From assembly GCF_001557215.1 (NCBI RefSeq), contig NZ_LSJM01000454.1, forward strand, positions 1 to 64,000: a stretch of DNA of 64,000 nt. Reading direction: 5' to 3'. The first letter of the stretch is position 1, and every line of letters starts with the position of its first letter. The translations under genes and the position numbers were made by a program. The notes under the pieces were generated by a model. The model had not been told where the DNA came from, ran no database searches, and saw only the letters and a list, made by a program, of their open reading frames with translations. The stretch comes from Sphingomonas sp. CCH9-E2 (GTDB lineage Bacteria; Pseudomonadota; Alphaproteobacteria; Sphingomonadales; Sphingomonadaceae). Positions 9,035 through 23,267 of this stretch are shown here, piece by piece.

Positions 9035-10194
9035 GTGTTCGACCCCCTGATCGCCGCGAGCGCGCGCTTGACCGGCACCGGCGGTTTGCCGGCGAGAACA
9101 CGGGCGCGATCGAATAGGCTGGACTGGCCGCTATAGAAGCGGGCGACGAGCCCCGCGTCCAAGCGATAAAATCGTTCAAGCACGCGATAGCGCTCACCCG
9201 GCTCGGCGGCACGGAACAGCATGGCGGACAGCATTCGGTAAAATCCGCGCTGTCGCCATGCCTTGCGCGCATGGCCATAGGTCAGGTCGTGCAGCGCCGC
9301 ACCCGACAGGTCGCGCGCATTCCCGATCACCGCCGCCAGCCGCACCGCGTCGGGCAGCGAATAGCCGGTGATCGGCTGAAACAGCCCGGCGCGCATCCCG
9401 GCCTTGGCAACGCGATTGCCGCCGGACTTCCAATATTCCTCGAAATCCCCGCCGAGCGGAATGGGCAGCGACCCTGCTTCCTCCCGCATCACGCCCTCGA
9501 CCGAGATGCCGCGGGCGCTGGCCCAGGCGTCGATCCGCTGGGAATAGGCGGCAACGTCGATATCGGGCGTGTCGCTGTAATAGGTGTCCTCGAGGAACAG
9601 CCGCGTCGCCGCAAAGGGCAGGGCGTACATGAAGCGATAGCCGTCGATCTGTGCCACGGTCGCGTCCATGATCACCGGGCGCTTGAGCGCATGCGGCTCG
9701 GCCAGCGCCAGTTCGCGCCCGACGAATTTCTGCCAGCCCAGCTCCAGCTTGGACAGGTCGGCCGGGCCGCGGCAATCGATCACCCCGCCCGCCTCGATCC
9801 GGTCGCCATCGGCGAGCACCACCGCACGCGCGCTGGCCCCCAGCACCTTGCGCCGGGTCATCACCGCACCGTCCGGCATCGCCGCGCGCACCACCTGATC
9901 GAACCGATCGGATTCGATCGAATAATAGGGTGCCTTCAGCGTGCGCGCATGTGCCGGGAAATGGACGTCGTAGCTGGTCCAGCCATAAGAGATCAGGGGC
10001 GCGACCAGCCAGCGGTCGGCGGGCGCGACGTCGCTGGCGAAGAAGGACCAGAGATGGTTGCCGCCGATGCTCCGCCCACCCTCGATCAGGCGAACGTCGA
10101 GCGTCGGGTGTTTGCGGCGCAGCGCGAGCGCGATCAGCCCGCCCGCAAGTCCCCCTCCGACAATGGCAACGTCGCAATGGATGATCGCTGGCAT
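9031..10194 (-). CDS. crtY: Lycopene beta-cyclase
   Basis: A 387-residue CrtY-type cyclase that forms beta-ionone rings on lycopene to give beta-carotene. Visible features are the N-terminal FAD/NAD fold (VGGGLAGGLIALAL), the early GGNHLWSFF region and the later FQPITGYSLPDA region typical of the family. It is the first gene of the operon. Its start at 10194 faces the divergent SDR gene, and the 108 bases between must hold the operon promoter, though I see no clear consensus. Confidence 0.95.
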   Translation of the reverse strand: MPAIIHCDVAIVGGGLAGGLIALALRRKHPTLDVRLIEGGRSIGGNHLWSFFASDVAPADRWLVAPLISYGWTSYDVHFPAHARTLKAPYYSIESDRFDQVVRAAMPDGAVMTRRKVLGASARAVVLADGDRIEAGGVIDCRGPADLSKLELGWQKFVGRELALAEPHALKRPVIMDATVAQIDGYRFMYALPFAATRLFLEDTYYSDTPDIDVAAYSQRIDAWASARGISVEGVMREEAGSLPIPLGGDFEEYWKSGGNRVAKAGMRAGLFQPITGYSLPDAVRLAAVIGNARDLSGAALHDLTYGHARKAWRQRGFYRMLSAMLFRAAEPGERYRVLERFYRLDAGLVARFYSGQSSLFDRARVLAGKPPVPVKRALAAIRGSNT

Positions 10195-10302
10195 CGCCGC
10201 CGCCTAGCGGATCGCTGCGCATGGTAAAAGCCCCGCTTGCTGCGTGCGCGAACCTTTCCGTCGCGCCGGTGCGTTGCACTGCCGCAATCGAGGAGCGCGA
10301 CG

Positions 10303-11067
10303 ATGCGGACGGCAATGGTGACGGGCGGGGCGCAGGGGATCGGGCGCGGCGTGGTCGAGCGGCTGCTGGGCGAAGGCTGGGCGGTGATGGCGATTGACCG
10401 CGACCGGGTCGCGTTGCGCGAACTGGCCGAGGCGCACGCGCCGCGCCCGCTGCGGACGCATCAGGCCGATGTCGGCGATGAGGCGGCAGTAGCCGACCTG
10501 TTCGCGGCCTGTGCCGCGTGGCGCAAGGAGATCGGTGCCGAGGGTCTCGACCTGCTGGTCAGCAATGCCGGGATTGCCGATCCGGTCAGCGGGCCGATCG
10601 AGACATTGAGCCTGGCCGACTGGCGGCGCTGGCAGGACAGCCATGTCACGGGCGCTTTCCTGATGACGCGCGGGGCTGTGCCGCTGTTGCGGTCGCGGCG
10701 CGGTTCGATGGTCTTCATCGCCTCCACCCGAGCGTTTCAGTCCGAACCCGATACCGAAGCCTATGCGACGGCCAAGGGCGGGCTGGTCGCGCTGACCCAT
10801 GCGCTGGCGGTCAGCCTTGGCCCCGAGATCCGCGTCAACGCGATCTGCCCGGGCTGGATCGAGACCGGGCCGTGGCAGAAATCATCGGCGCGAGCGGAGC
10901 CGGAGCATCGCCCGATCGACCGCGAACAGCACCCGGTCGGTCGCGTCGGCACGCCCGACGACATTGCCGATGCCGTGCTCTACCTCACCGATCATGCCGG
11001 CTTCACCACCGGTCAGGCGCTGGTGATCGACGGCGGGATGAGCCGCATGATGATCTATGCCGACTAA
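10303..11067 (+). CDS. Short-chain dehydrogenase/reductase (SDR)
   Basis: A 254-residue classical SDR. The cofactor motif is TGGAQGIGRG, the NAG-type segment is SNAGIAD, the active site is YATAK with a preceding Ser (IAST), and the NAICPGWIETG region follows. The C-terminal GQALVIDGGMS is typical. The start at 10303 has AGGAG 7 bases upstream. It is transcribed divergently from crtY. The substrate is unknown; a link to carotenoid or lipid alcohols would be guesswork. Confidence 0.9.
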   Translation: MRTAMVTGGAQGIGRGVVERLLGEGWAVMAIDRDRVALRELAEAHAPRPLRTHQADVGDEAAVADLFAACAAWRKEIGAEGLDLLVSNAGIADPVSGPIETLSLADWRRWQDSHVTGAFLMTRGAVPLLRSRRGSMVFIASTRAFQSEPDTEAYATAKGGLVALTHALAVSLGPEIRVNAICPGWIETGPWQKSSARAEPEHRPIDREQHPVGRVGTPDDIADAVLYLTDHAGFTTGQALVIDGGMSRMMIYAD

Positions 11068-11188
11068 TCGCCATTTCGCGCAAACCGGCCCTTGACCACG
11101 AGTCGCGCCCCGTGCTGTCATAGACATGTCACGGCTGGCGGCGAATAAGCCCCCGGTCGCGAGCGACGCGCGGCGAGAGAGGGGGACC

Positions 11189-11755
11189 ATGTACCATCCC
11201 GATCTGATCCGACATCCGGAAGGGTGCCCGGCGCTCGTGCTCAATGCCGACTACACGCCTTTGTCTTATTATCCGCTGAGCGTGTGGCCGTGGCAGACCG
11301 CGATCAAGGCGGTGTTCCTCGACCGCGTCGATATCGTCAGCCATTATGAGCGCGAGGTGCGCAGCCCGACCGCGTCAATCAAGCTGCCGAGCGTGATCGC
11401 GCTCAAGCAATATGTGCGGCCGTCGCAATTCCCCGCCTTCACGCGCTTCAATCTGTTCCTGCGCGACAAGTTCGAATGCCAATATTGCGGCAGCCACCGC
11501 GACCTGACGTTCGACCATGTCATCCCGCGCGCGCAGGGCGGGCGCACGACATGGGAGAATGTCGCGACCGCCTGTGCTCCGTGCAATCTGAAGAAGGGCG
11601 GGCGCACGCCGAAACAGGCGGCGATGCCGCTGTTCATGCCGCCGATCCGCCCGACCAGCTGGCAGCTGCAGGAACATGGCCGCCGCTTCCCGCCCAATTA
11701 CCTCCACGATACCTGGCGCGACTGGCTCTACTGGGACGTTGAGCTGGAGGCTTAG
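11189..11755 (+). CDS. HNH endonuclease domain protein
   Basis: A 188-residue protein of a small HNH family common in Alphaproteobacteria. Two CxxC pairs (C97/C100 and C129/C132) would hold a structural zinc around the HNH core, with D109-H110 as catalytic residues and GGRTTWEN carrying the Asn. The N-terminal half (ALVLNADYTPLSYYPLSVW) is conserved in this family. The ATG at 11189 has a G-rich site (GAGAGGGGG) upstream and replaces a longer in-frame start at 11126. Cellular function is not established; the core location argues against a restriction enzyme. Confidence 0.88.
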   Translation: MYHPDLIRHPEGCPALVLNADYTPLSYYPLSVWPWQTAIKAVFLDRVDIVSHYEREVRSPTASIKLPSVIALKQYVRPSQFPAFTRFNLFLRDKFECQYCGSHRDLTFDHVIPRAQGGRTTWENVATACAPCNLKKGGRTPKQAAMPLFMPPIRPTSWQLQEHGRRFPPNYLHDTWRDWLYWDVELEA

Positions 11756-11774
11756 CCCTTCCCCACCATATCAT

Positions 11775-11881
11775 CGTCACCCCGGACTTGTTCCGGGGTC
11801 CACTGCGCGGCAAGGTCGGTCTTCCAGGCTCTTGCGATGCGCGCGCGGCTGAGTGGACCCCGGCACAAGGCAGGGGTGACG
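11775..11881. repeat. Long imperfect inverted repeat (REP-like element)
   Basis: Two 29-base arms (11775-11803 and 11853-11881) are inverted copies that match at 26 of 29 positions. They are built on a CGTCACCCC...CCGGGGTCCAC core around a 49-base loop. The element fills the gap between the HNH gene and the serine hydrolase gene and could fold into a large hairpin acting as a terminator or mRNA stabiliser. Each arm also contains a small CCCCGG/CCGGGG dyad. No second copy was noticed in this window. Confidence 0.75.
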
Positions 11882-11898
11882 AACAAGGGTGAAGCGGA

Positions 11899-13491
11899 AT
11901 GACGGGACTGACGGTCGATCGGCGCACGGCGCTGGTGCTTGGAGTTGGCGGTGCGGCAAGCCTTGCACTTCCCGCCTGGGCCCAGCAGGCCGCGCCCGCA
12001 CCGCTCGATGCTGCGGTCGACCCGATCGTCGCGAACTTCATGCGCGCATTCGAAACGCCGGGCATCGCCGTGGCGATCGTGCGCAAGGGGCAGCCGGCAT
12101 GGCTCAAGGGCTATGGCGTGCGCACCATGGGCATGGCGGCTCCGGTCGATGTCCACACCCGCTTCGGCATCGCGTCGAACAGCAAGGCGTTCACCGCCGC
12201 CGCGCTCGCGATGCTGGTCGAGGAGGGCAAGCTCGGCTGGGACGACCGGCTGACGCAGCATATGCCCGAATTCAAGATGGCCGACCCGGCGGTCACCAGC
12301 CTGTTCAACGTCCGCGACCTGCTCGTCCACCGCTCGGGCCTCCCGCTCGGTGCGGGCGACCTGCTCTACTTCCCCAAGTCGAACCGCACGGTGCAGGATG
12401 CGGTGCGCGCGCTGCAGTTCCTTCAGCCGGTGCGCCCGTTTCGGGGCGGCTATGATTATGACAACATCCTCTACATCGTTGCGGGCGCGCTGATCGAGGC
12501 CAAGTCGGGGATGAGCTGGCGCGACTTCATCCGCACGCGCATGCTCGAGCCGCTGGGCATGGCCGATGCGGTGCCCTCGCTGGAGCTGCTCAAGACGAGC
12601 AATGTCGCCGGACGCCATGCGCGGCTGGGGCCGCCGGTGCGCGGGGTCGGGCCGATGCAGGTGATCGAACCCGATGAATCGCCCGTCGTCGATGCCGGGG
12701 CCGGGATCAACGCCAGCATCGCCGATGTCGCCAAATGGCTGGAGGTGCAGCTGGCGTTGGGCGCGCTACCCAATGGCAAGCGCCTGTGGAGCGCCGACAG
12801 CGCGGCGGCGATGTGGAGCCCGCAGGTGGTGGTGGCATCGAGCGATGGCCCGACCGAACTCAACCCGGTGCGGTCGATCATGCAGGGCTATGCCCTCGGC
12901 TGGTTCGTCCAGGATTATCGCGGCCGCCGCCTGATCAGCCATTCGGGCGGCCTGTCGGGGCAGGTGACGCAGACCGCACTGATCCCCTCGGCCGGGATCG
13001 GCGTTGCGGTACTCAGCAATACCGAAGACAGCGTGTCGGGCGGCATCCGCAACGCGCTGCTCGACCATCTGCTCGGCGTACCGGCCTATGACTGGGTCGC
13101 CAATTACGTCGCGCGCAACAAGCTGGCTGCGGAGAGCGCGGTCGCGGCGCTGGGCAATGGCGACGCCAAACGTCCCGAGGGTGGGCCGAGCTTGCCGTTG
13201 ATCGCCTATGCCGGTCGCTATCGCGATCCCTGGTATGGCGACATCCTGGTCAAGGCGCGCGGCGATGCGCTGTCGATCGACTTCGTGCCGCATCCGCAAT
13301 TCGCCAGCCGGCTGGAGCCATGGGGCAAGGATGCGTTCCGCACACGGATGACGCCGGGCAGGGGCGAGGACGCCGTGGTCACCTTCGCCATCGCCGAGGG
13401 CAAGGTCACGGCGGTGACGATGAAGGCGCTCTCCCCGCTCGCCGATTTCAGCTATGACTATCATCACTTGGCATTTGTGCCGGTGAAGTGA
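11899..13491 (+). CDS. Serine hydrolase of the beta-lactamase class C / penicillin-binding family
   Basis: A 530-residue secreted serine hydrolase. The N-terminus has a twin-arginine-like signal (DRRTALVLGVGG) ending near AWAQQ. The catalytic SxxK is S93-N-S-K96, YxN is Y187-D-N, and the third motif reads HSGG in place of KTG, as in esterase/peptidase members such as EstB and Pab87-like proteins. A C-terminal beta-barrel-like extension of about 120 residues follows. It is more likely an esterase or D-amino acid peptidase than a true beta-lactamase. It is expected to be periplasmic. Confidence 0.87.
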   Translation: MTGLTVDRRTALVLGVGGAASLALPAWAQQAAPAPLDAAVDPIVANFMRAFETPGIAVAIVRKGQPAWLKGYGVRTMGMAAPVDVHTRFGIASNSKAFTAAALAMLVEEGKLGWDDRLTQHMPEFKMADPAVTSLFNVRDLLVHRSGLPLGAGDLLYFPKSNRTVQDAVRALQFLQPVRPFRGGYDYDNILYIVAGALIEAKSGMSWRDFIRTRMLEPLGMADAVPSLELLKTSNVAGRHARLGPPVRGVGPMQVIEPDESPVVDAGAGINASIADVAKWLEVQLALGALPNGKRLWSADSAAAMWSPQVVVASSDGPTELNPVRSIMQGYALGWFVQDYRGRRLISHSGGLSGQVTQTALIPSAGIGVAVLSNTEDSVSGGIRNALLDHLLGVPAYDWVANYVARNKLAAESAVAALGNGDAKRPEGGPSLPLIAYAGRYRDPWYGDILVKARGDALSIDFVPHPQFASRLEPWGKDAFRTRMTPGRGEDAVVTFAIAEGKVTAVTMKALSPLADFSYDYHHLAFVPVK

Positions 13492-13624
13492 CGTGATCGG
13501 ATCGCGATGATCGTGGCGGACGGAATGCAGGTCGGGCGCGGCGGAGCGTGGGGGGCATACGCCGTCCCGACCAGCATGCAGCTTGCCCAAACTGTTGTAC
13601 GGGCATAATACAGTGTCCGGTTCC

Positions 13625-15715
13625 ATGCGATACGACACACTTTATCCCGAAATCCCGGATGCGCGGGGTCCCGCTGCGCAGCCCCAGCCGGTCGGGCCTG
13701 GCGGGCCGATCCCGCCGCTGGGCGACTATACGGTCAATTTGCCGGTCATCGTGCGTCGGCGCAAATGGCGGTGGGTGCCGCGCGTGCTGGCGGGCATGAT
13801 CGTGCTGTTCCTGGCGGCGGTCGCGTGGCTCGTATGGACCGCGCCATTATCCAAGTCGCTCGAACCGCCCGTGCCGCCGTCGATCACCTTGCTGTCGGCA
13901 GAGGGAACGCCGATCGCGCGCACCGGGGCGGTCGTGGGCAAGCCGGTCGATGTCACGACGCTGCCCGACCATGTCGTGCAGGCGTTCATCGCGGTGGAGG
14001 ATCGCCGCTTCCAGTCGCATTGGGGCGTCGACCCGCGCGGGATCCTGCGCGCCTTCGTCAACAACATGTTCACCGACAATGGCCGTCAGGGGGGCAGCAC
14101 GATCACCCAGCAGCTGGCCAAGAACGCGTTCCTCAGCTCCGACCGCACCTTCGGTCGCAAGTTTCAGGAAGTGCTGATCGCCTTTTGGCTGGAGGCGTGG
14201 CTGACCAAGGACGAGATCCTCTCGCGCTACCTCTCCAACGTCTATTTCGGCGACAATCAGTATGGCCTCGACGCCGCCGCGCGCCATTATTTCAGCCGCC
14301 CGGCCACCGACCTGACGACGGCGCAGGCGGCGATGCTGGCCGGGCTGGTCAAGGCGCCCTCGCGGCTGGCCCCGTCGACCAACCTGTCGGGCGCGCGCGA
14401 GCGTCAGGCGGTGGTGGTGCAGACGATGGTCGATGCCGGTTTCCTGACCGAGGCCGAAGCAAAGGCCGTCCGCGCCGCGCGCCTGCGCCTGTCGAAGGTC
14501 GAGACGCTGCCCAGCGGCACCTATTTCGCGGACTGGGTGCTGCCGCAGGCACGCGACCGGTCGGGCGAGATCGCGACCAACCAGACCGTGACCACCACGC
14601 TGGAAACGCGGATGCAGCGCGCCGCCGAGCGCGCCGTGCGCAACGCCGCGCTGCGCAAGGCACAGGTCGCGATCGTCGCGATGCGCCCCGATGGCCGCGT
14701 GATCGCGATGGTCGGTGGCAAGAACTACGCCGCCTCGCCCTTCAACCGCGCGACCCAGGCGCAGCGCCAGCCGGGATCGACGTTCAAGCTGTTCGTCTAT
14801 CTCGCCGCCTTGCGCTCCGGCATGACGCCGGATTCGATCGTGCAGGACGAGCCGGTAACGATCGGCGACTGGAGCCCGGAGAACAGCGACGGGCGCTATC
14901 GCGGGCCGATCACGCTGCGCGAGGCGTTCGCCCGGTCGAGCAACGTCGCCGCCGCGCGGCTGACCCAGCGGGTCGGCGTGCCGGCGGTGATTCAGGCGGC
15001 GCGCGACCTTGGCATCACCAGCCCGATCCCGAACGAGGCCTCGATCGCGCTCGGCACGTCGAGCGTCTCGCTGCTCGAACTCACTGCAGCCTATGCCGCG
15101 ATTGCCAGCGGCACGATTCCGGTGCGCCCGCGCGGCCTCGCCGAAGCGGATGAGCCGGGCTGGGCGGCGCGGCTGACGGGGGCGACCCGGTCCCTGTCGC
15201 GGCGCGAGCTGGACGGGATGCGCGAACTGCTGGCCGCAACCGTTTCCGGCGGCACCGGGCGCTCGGCTGCGCTGGCGATCGACACCTTCGGCAAGACCGG
15301 GACGACGCAGGATAATCGCGACGCCCTGTTCCTCGGCTATGCCGACGGGATCATCACCGGCGTGTGGATGGGCAATGACGACAATAGCCCCAATGCCGGG
15401 CTGGCCGGCGGCGGCGCTCCGGCGCGGGTGTGGCGCGATTTCATGAGCCAGGCGCTGGGCGTTGCGGCGCTGCCCCGGGCCGAGCCGGTGGTCGAGAATA
15501 TCGGCGATGTGCTGGTGGAGGACCCGGAAAACTTCATCGACGAAGGCGTCGAGTTCGAAGGCAGCTTCGGCGATCGCGACCTGGGCGTTCGCGTCAACCG
15601 CGACGGCAGCATCGAAGTCACGCGCACGCGTCGCGAAGGGCCGGTCGAGGAAGAGACGGTGGAAGACCCGCGCGATCGTGCGCGGCGCGAGCCGGTTCCC
15701 GAAGACGAGTTCTAG
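13625..15715 (+). CDS. Bifunctional class A penicillin-binding protein (PBP1-type)
   Basis: A 696-residue peptidoglycan synthase. After a short proline-rich cytoplasmic tail and one membrane helix (MIVLFLAAVAWLVW), it has the GT51 transglycosylase motifs EDRRFQSHWG and GGSTITQQLAKN. The transpeptidase motifs follow: STFK (catalytic Ser), SSN and KTGT. The C-terminal 80 residues are acidic and Arg-rich and look disordered. The start is uncertain: the ATG at 13583 would add 14 residues; neither has a strong ribosome site. The stop overlaps the convergent SDR gene by 4 bases. Confidence 0.93.
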   Translation: MRYDTLYPEIPDARGPAAQPQPVGPGGPIPPLGDYTVNLPVIVRRRKWRWVPRVLAGMIVLFLAAVAWLVWTAPLSKSLEPPVPPSITLLSAEGTPIARTGAVVGKPVDVTTLPDHVVQAFIAVEDRRFQSHWGVDPRGILRAFVNNMFTDNGRQGGSTITQQLAKNAFLSSDRTFGRKFQEVLIAFWLEAWLTKDEILSRYLSNVYFGDNQYGLDAAARHYFSRPATDLTTAQAAMLAGLVKAPSRLAPSTNLSGARERQAVVVQTMVDAGFLTEAEAKAVRAARLRLSKVETLPSGTYFADWVLPQARDRSGEIATNQTVTTTLETRMQRAAERAVRNAALRKAQVAIVAMRPDGRVIAMVGGKNYAASPFNRATQAQRQPGSTFKLFVYLAALRSGMTPDSIVQDEPVTIGDWSPENSDGRYRGPITLREAFARSSNVAAARLTQRVGVPAVIQAARDLGITSPIPNEASIALGTSSVSLLELTAAYAAIASGTIPVRPRGLAEADEPGWAARLTGATRSLSRRELDGMRELLAATVSGGTGRSAALAIDTFGKTGTTQDNRDALFLGYADGIITGVWMGNDDNSPNAGLAGGGAPARVWRDFMSQALGVAALPRAEPVVENIGDVLVEDPENFIDEGVEFEGSFGDRDLGVRVNRDGSIEVTRTRREGPVEEETVEDPRDRARREPVPEDEF

Positions 15716-16413
15716 GCGGGGATCTCCGCGCCATCCCAGGCGAAGCATTTTCCGCTGTCGACCGGTTTCAGCCCTTCGATCACGTCGAGCAGTTGCAGTG
15801 CCGCGCGCTCGGGATCGAACAGCTTGCCCGGCGCGACGGTGCCGCGGAACGGCTCCGACAGGCGCGTATCCACGGTGCCCGGGTGCAGCCCGACGACGAT
15901 CGCCCGGTCGTTGCGGCGCGCGGCGTCGATTGCGAAGTTGCGGATCAGCATGTTCAGCGCCGCCTTGGAGGCGCGATAGCCGTGCCAGCCGCCCAGCCGA
16001 TTGTCGCTGATGCTTCCCACCCGCGCGGACAGCGCCGCAAACACCGGGGTGCCGGTACGCGGCAGCAGCGGCAGGAAATGCTTGGCAACCAGCGCGGGGC
16101 CGATCGTGTTGATCGCGAACGTGCGTGCCAGCCATTCGGGGTCGAGGTCGCGCAACGCCTTTTCCGGTCCGCGCTCGCCCTCGCCAAGGATTCCGGTCGC
16201 GACGAACACCAGCGACGGTGCCGGCCCGGCGGCGACCTGCGCAGCGGCGGCGGCGATGCTCGCTTCATCGGTCAGGTCGAGATGCGCGTCCCCGGTCAGC
16301 GATCGACCGAAGCGCCAGACCTTCGCGTGGCCGGCTTCCTCCTCCAGCGCATCGGCGACCGCGCCGCCGATCCCTCCGCTGGCCCCGATGACGACCGCGC
16401 TTGCCGCGCTCAC
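15712..16413 (-). CDS. SDR family oxidoreductase (C-factor-like)
   Basis: A 233-residue SDR with a cofactor motif IGASGGIGGAV and active site YRASKAALN, the pattern of the C-factor/CsgA-like group. The proximal LHPGTVDT segment also fits. Its start overlaps the stop of the upstream GST gene by 4 bases, so the two are co-translated. The substrate is unknown. Confidence 0.9.
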   Translation of the reverse strand: MSAASAVVIGASGGIGGAVADALEEEAGHAKVWRFGRSLTGDAHLDLTDEASIAAAAAQVAAGPAPSLVFVATGILGEGERGPEKALRDLDPEWLARTFAINTIGPALVAKHFLPLLPRTGTPVFAALSARVGSISDNRLGGWHGYRASKAALNMLIRNFAIDAARRNDRAIVVGLHPGTVDTRLSEPFRGTVAPGKLFDPERAALQLLDVIEGLKPVDSGKCFAWDGAEIPA

Positions 16414-17078
16414 AGGTCGAGCTTCTCGTAATCCGCCGGCGGGTTGATCCCTTCCATCCGTTCGGCGAGCAGCGGGCGGAAGCTCGGGCGGCTCTTCATC
16501 CCGACATACCAGCGCTTGGCCTGCTCATGGCTCTTCCAGTCGATCCCGCCCAGATAATCGGCGACGCTGATCTGCGCCGCGGCGGCAAGATCGGCGAGGC
16601 TCATCGTCGCACCGCCCAGCCAGGTGCGATGGTCGAGCAGGAAATCGATATAATCGAGATGCGCGACCGCGGCCTTCATCGCCTCGCGCAGCGCGCCGCT
16701 GTCAGGCGTGGCGCGCTGGACGATGCGCTTGATCATCCGTTCGTTGAGCAGCGGCCCGGTGATGTCGCGGAAGAACTGGTTGTCGAACCAGCTGACCAAC
16801 CGCCTGATCTCCGCGCGGTCGGCGGCGGTGCCGTTGAGCAGGGCGGCCTTGCTCACCGTTTCCTCGAAAAACTCGCAGATCGCGACCGAATCGATCAGCA
16901 CGACGCCGCGATCGTCCGCCATCACCGGGGTCTGGCCCGCCGGGTTCATGTCGAGAAATTCGTCGCGCCGGGCCCAAGGCGATTCGCGCACCGGCTCATA
17001 GCCGACGCCCTTCTCACCGAGGACGAGCCGCACCTTGCGCGAGAAGGGGCACAGGGGGAATTGGTAAAGCTGCCACAT
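16410..17078 (-). CDS. Glutathione S-transferase family protein
   Basis: A 222-residue GST. The N-terminal thioredoxin fold begins MWQLYQFPLCPFSRKVRL, with a CPFS motif in the position of a catalytic Cys or Ser, and the GSH-contacting region reads GQTPVMADD then IDSVAICEFFEE. An all-helical C-terminal domain follows. The start at 17078 is chosen where homology begins; the ATG at 17090 is 4 codons upstream. It is the first gene of a two-gene unit with the SDR. The substrate is unknown; CPFS suggests an omega- or disulfide-type enzyme. Confidence 0.88.
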   Translation of the reverse strand: MWQLYQFPLCPFSRKVRLVLGEKGVGYEPVRESPWARRDEFLDMNPAGQTPVMADDRGVVLIDSVAICEFFEETVSKAALLNGTAADRAEIRRLVSWFDNQFFRDITGPLLNERMIKRIVQRATPDSGALREAMKAAVAHLDYIDFLLDHRTWLGGATMSLADLAAAAQISVADYLGGIDWKSHEQAKRWYVGMKSRPSFRPLLAERMEGINPPADYEKLDL

Positions 17079-17157
17079 GCCGACCGGCATAGGCGCGCGG
17101 GGTGTCGGGCGGCAAGTGACGCGATCAAATTCCTCCCCGTTCCAAGGAGGAACTGGC

Positions 17158-21668
<4,511 letters not shown>

Positions 21669-21672
<4 letters not shown>

Positions 21673-23126
21673 GCTGCTTCCATCTTGTTTCGTGCGGCCA
21701 GTGCAGCCTTTTGCCCCTTCAGCCACGCGTGCATCCGCTCGCTCACATCGCGGCCGTCGCGGATCGCCTGCACCACCAGGCTCGCGCCCTTGACGATGTC
21801 GCCGGCGGCGAAGACGCCGTCGAGGTTGCTCATCATCGTGCGCGCGTCCGTCCGCACCGTGCCCCAGCGGGTGACGCCCAGTTCGGGCGCGTCGAACAGC
21901 ACCGGCAGGTCTTCGGGGTCGAAGCCCAGCGCCTTGATCACCAGATCGGCGGGGACGTCGAACTTGGCGTCGGGATCGGGTTCCGGTGCACGGCGGCCGC
22001 TGGCGTCGGGGGCGCCGAGGCGCATGCCGACCGCCTTGACCGCGCTTACCTGCTCGCCGCCCTCAAATGCCTCGGGGGCGGAGAGCCAGACGAACTCGAC
22101 GCCTTCTTCCTCGGCATTGGCGGTTTCGCGCTGGCTGCCCGGCATGTTCGCGCGGTCGCGGCGATACAGGCACTTCACCGATGCCGCGCCCTGGCGGATC
22201 GCGGTGCGGACACAGTCCATTGCGGTATCGCCGCCGCCGATCACGACGACATTCTTGCCCGCGGCGTTGAGGCTGCCATCCTCGAACGCCGGGACGCTGT
22301 CGCCAAAGCTCTTGCGGTTGGATGCGATCAGATAGTCGAGCGCATCGACCACGCCGTTCGCGCCGACGCCGGGTGCCTTGATGGCGCGCGGCTTGTACAC
22401 GCCGGTCGCGATCAGGATCGCGTCATGCTTGTGGCGCAGCTGCTCCAGCGTCGCATCCTTGCCGACGTCGAAGCCGAGGTGAAAGACGATGCCGCCCGCC
22501 GCCAGCCGATCGGTGCGGCGCGTGACGACATGCTTTTCCAGCTTGAAGCCGGGGATGCCATAAGTGAGCAGGCCGCCCGCGCGGTCGTGGCGGTCATAGA
22601 CATGGACGTCATAGCCCAGCACGCGCAGATATTCGGCCGCCGTCAGTCCCGCCGGGCCCGCGCCGATGACGCCGACCGACTGGCCGCGCGCCGGACCCGG
22701 CTGCAGCGGTTCGACCCAGCCTTCTTCCCACGCGGTGTCGGTGATGAACTTCTCGACCGATCCGATCGTGACCGTGCCATGGCCCGAGGATTCGATGACG
22801 CAATTGCCCTCGCACAGCCGGTCCTGCGGACAGATGCGACCGCAGATTTCCGGCATGGTCGAGGTGCTGTTCGACAGCTCATAGGCTTCGCGCAGCCGCC
22901 CCTCGGCAGTCAAGCGCAGCCAGTCGGGGATGTGGTTGTGCAGCGGGCAGTGCACCGTGCAGTAGGGCACGCCGCATTGCGAGCAGCGGCCGGCCTGATC
23001 TTCGGCGCTCGGCGGCGCATAGCGCTCCGCGATCTCGCGAAAGTCCTGCGCGCGCAGTTCCGGATCGCGCTTCGGCGGAAACGCCTGCGCACGATCGACG
23101 AATTGAAGCATCACATCCTTGCCCAT
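21669..23126 (-). CDS. gltD: Glutamate synthase (NADPH) small subunit
   Basis: A 485-residue FAD/NADPH subunit that feeds electrons to GltB. The N-terminal cysteines of two [4Fe-4S] clusters are visible (CSQCGVPYCTVHCPLHN and CGRICPQDRLCEGNC). The FAD fold is GAGPAGLTAAEYL and the NADPH fold GGGDTAMDC. The C-terminal FAAGDIVKGASL closes the FAD site. It is first in the gltD-gltB unit; the promoter must lie within the 141 bases up to 23267, but no clear consensus is seen. Confidence 0.97.
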
Positions 23127-23267
23127 GCGGGGCAGATGGCAGCATTTTGTTACCGAGTCACGCGAAAACGGCGATATAGGGCAGCATGGCTTACCTAAAA
23201 ACCCAACGCATCCTGCCTATTGGTGGATATCGTGAAATTTCATTTCAATGATATGGCCGTATCGGCC

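Noticed and set aside
13847..16135. A 762-codon minus-strand frame opposite the PBP gene
   Set aside because: The opposite strand encodes a clear class A PBP; this frame is Arg/Ala-rich shadow sequence.
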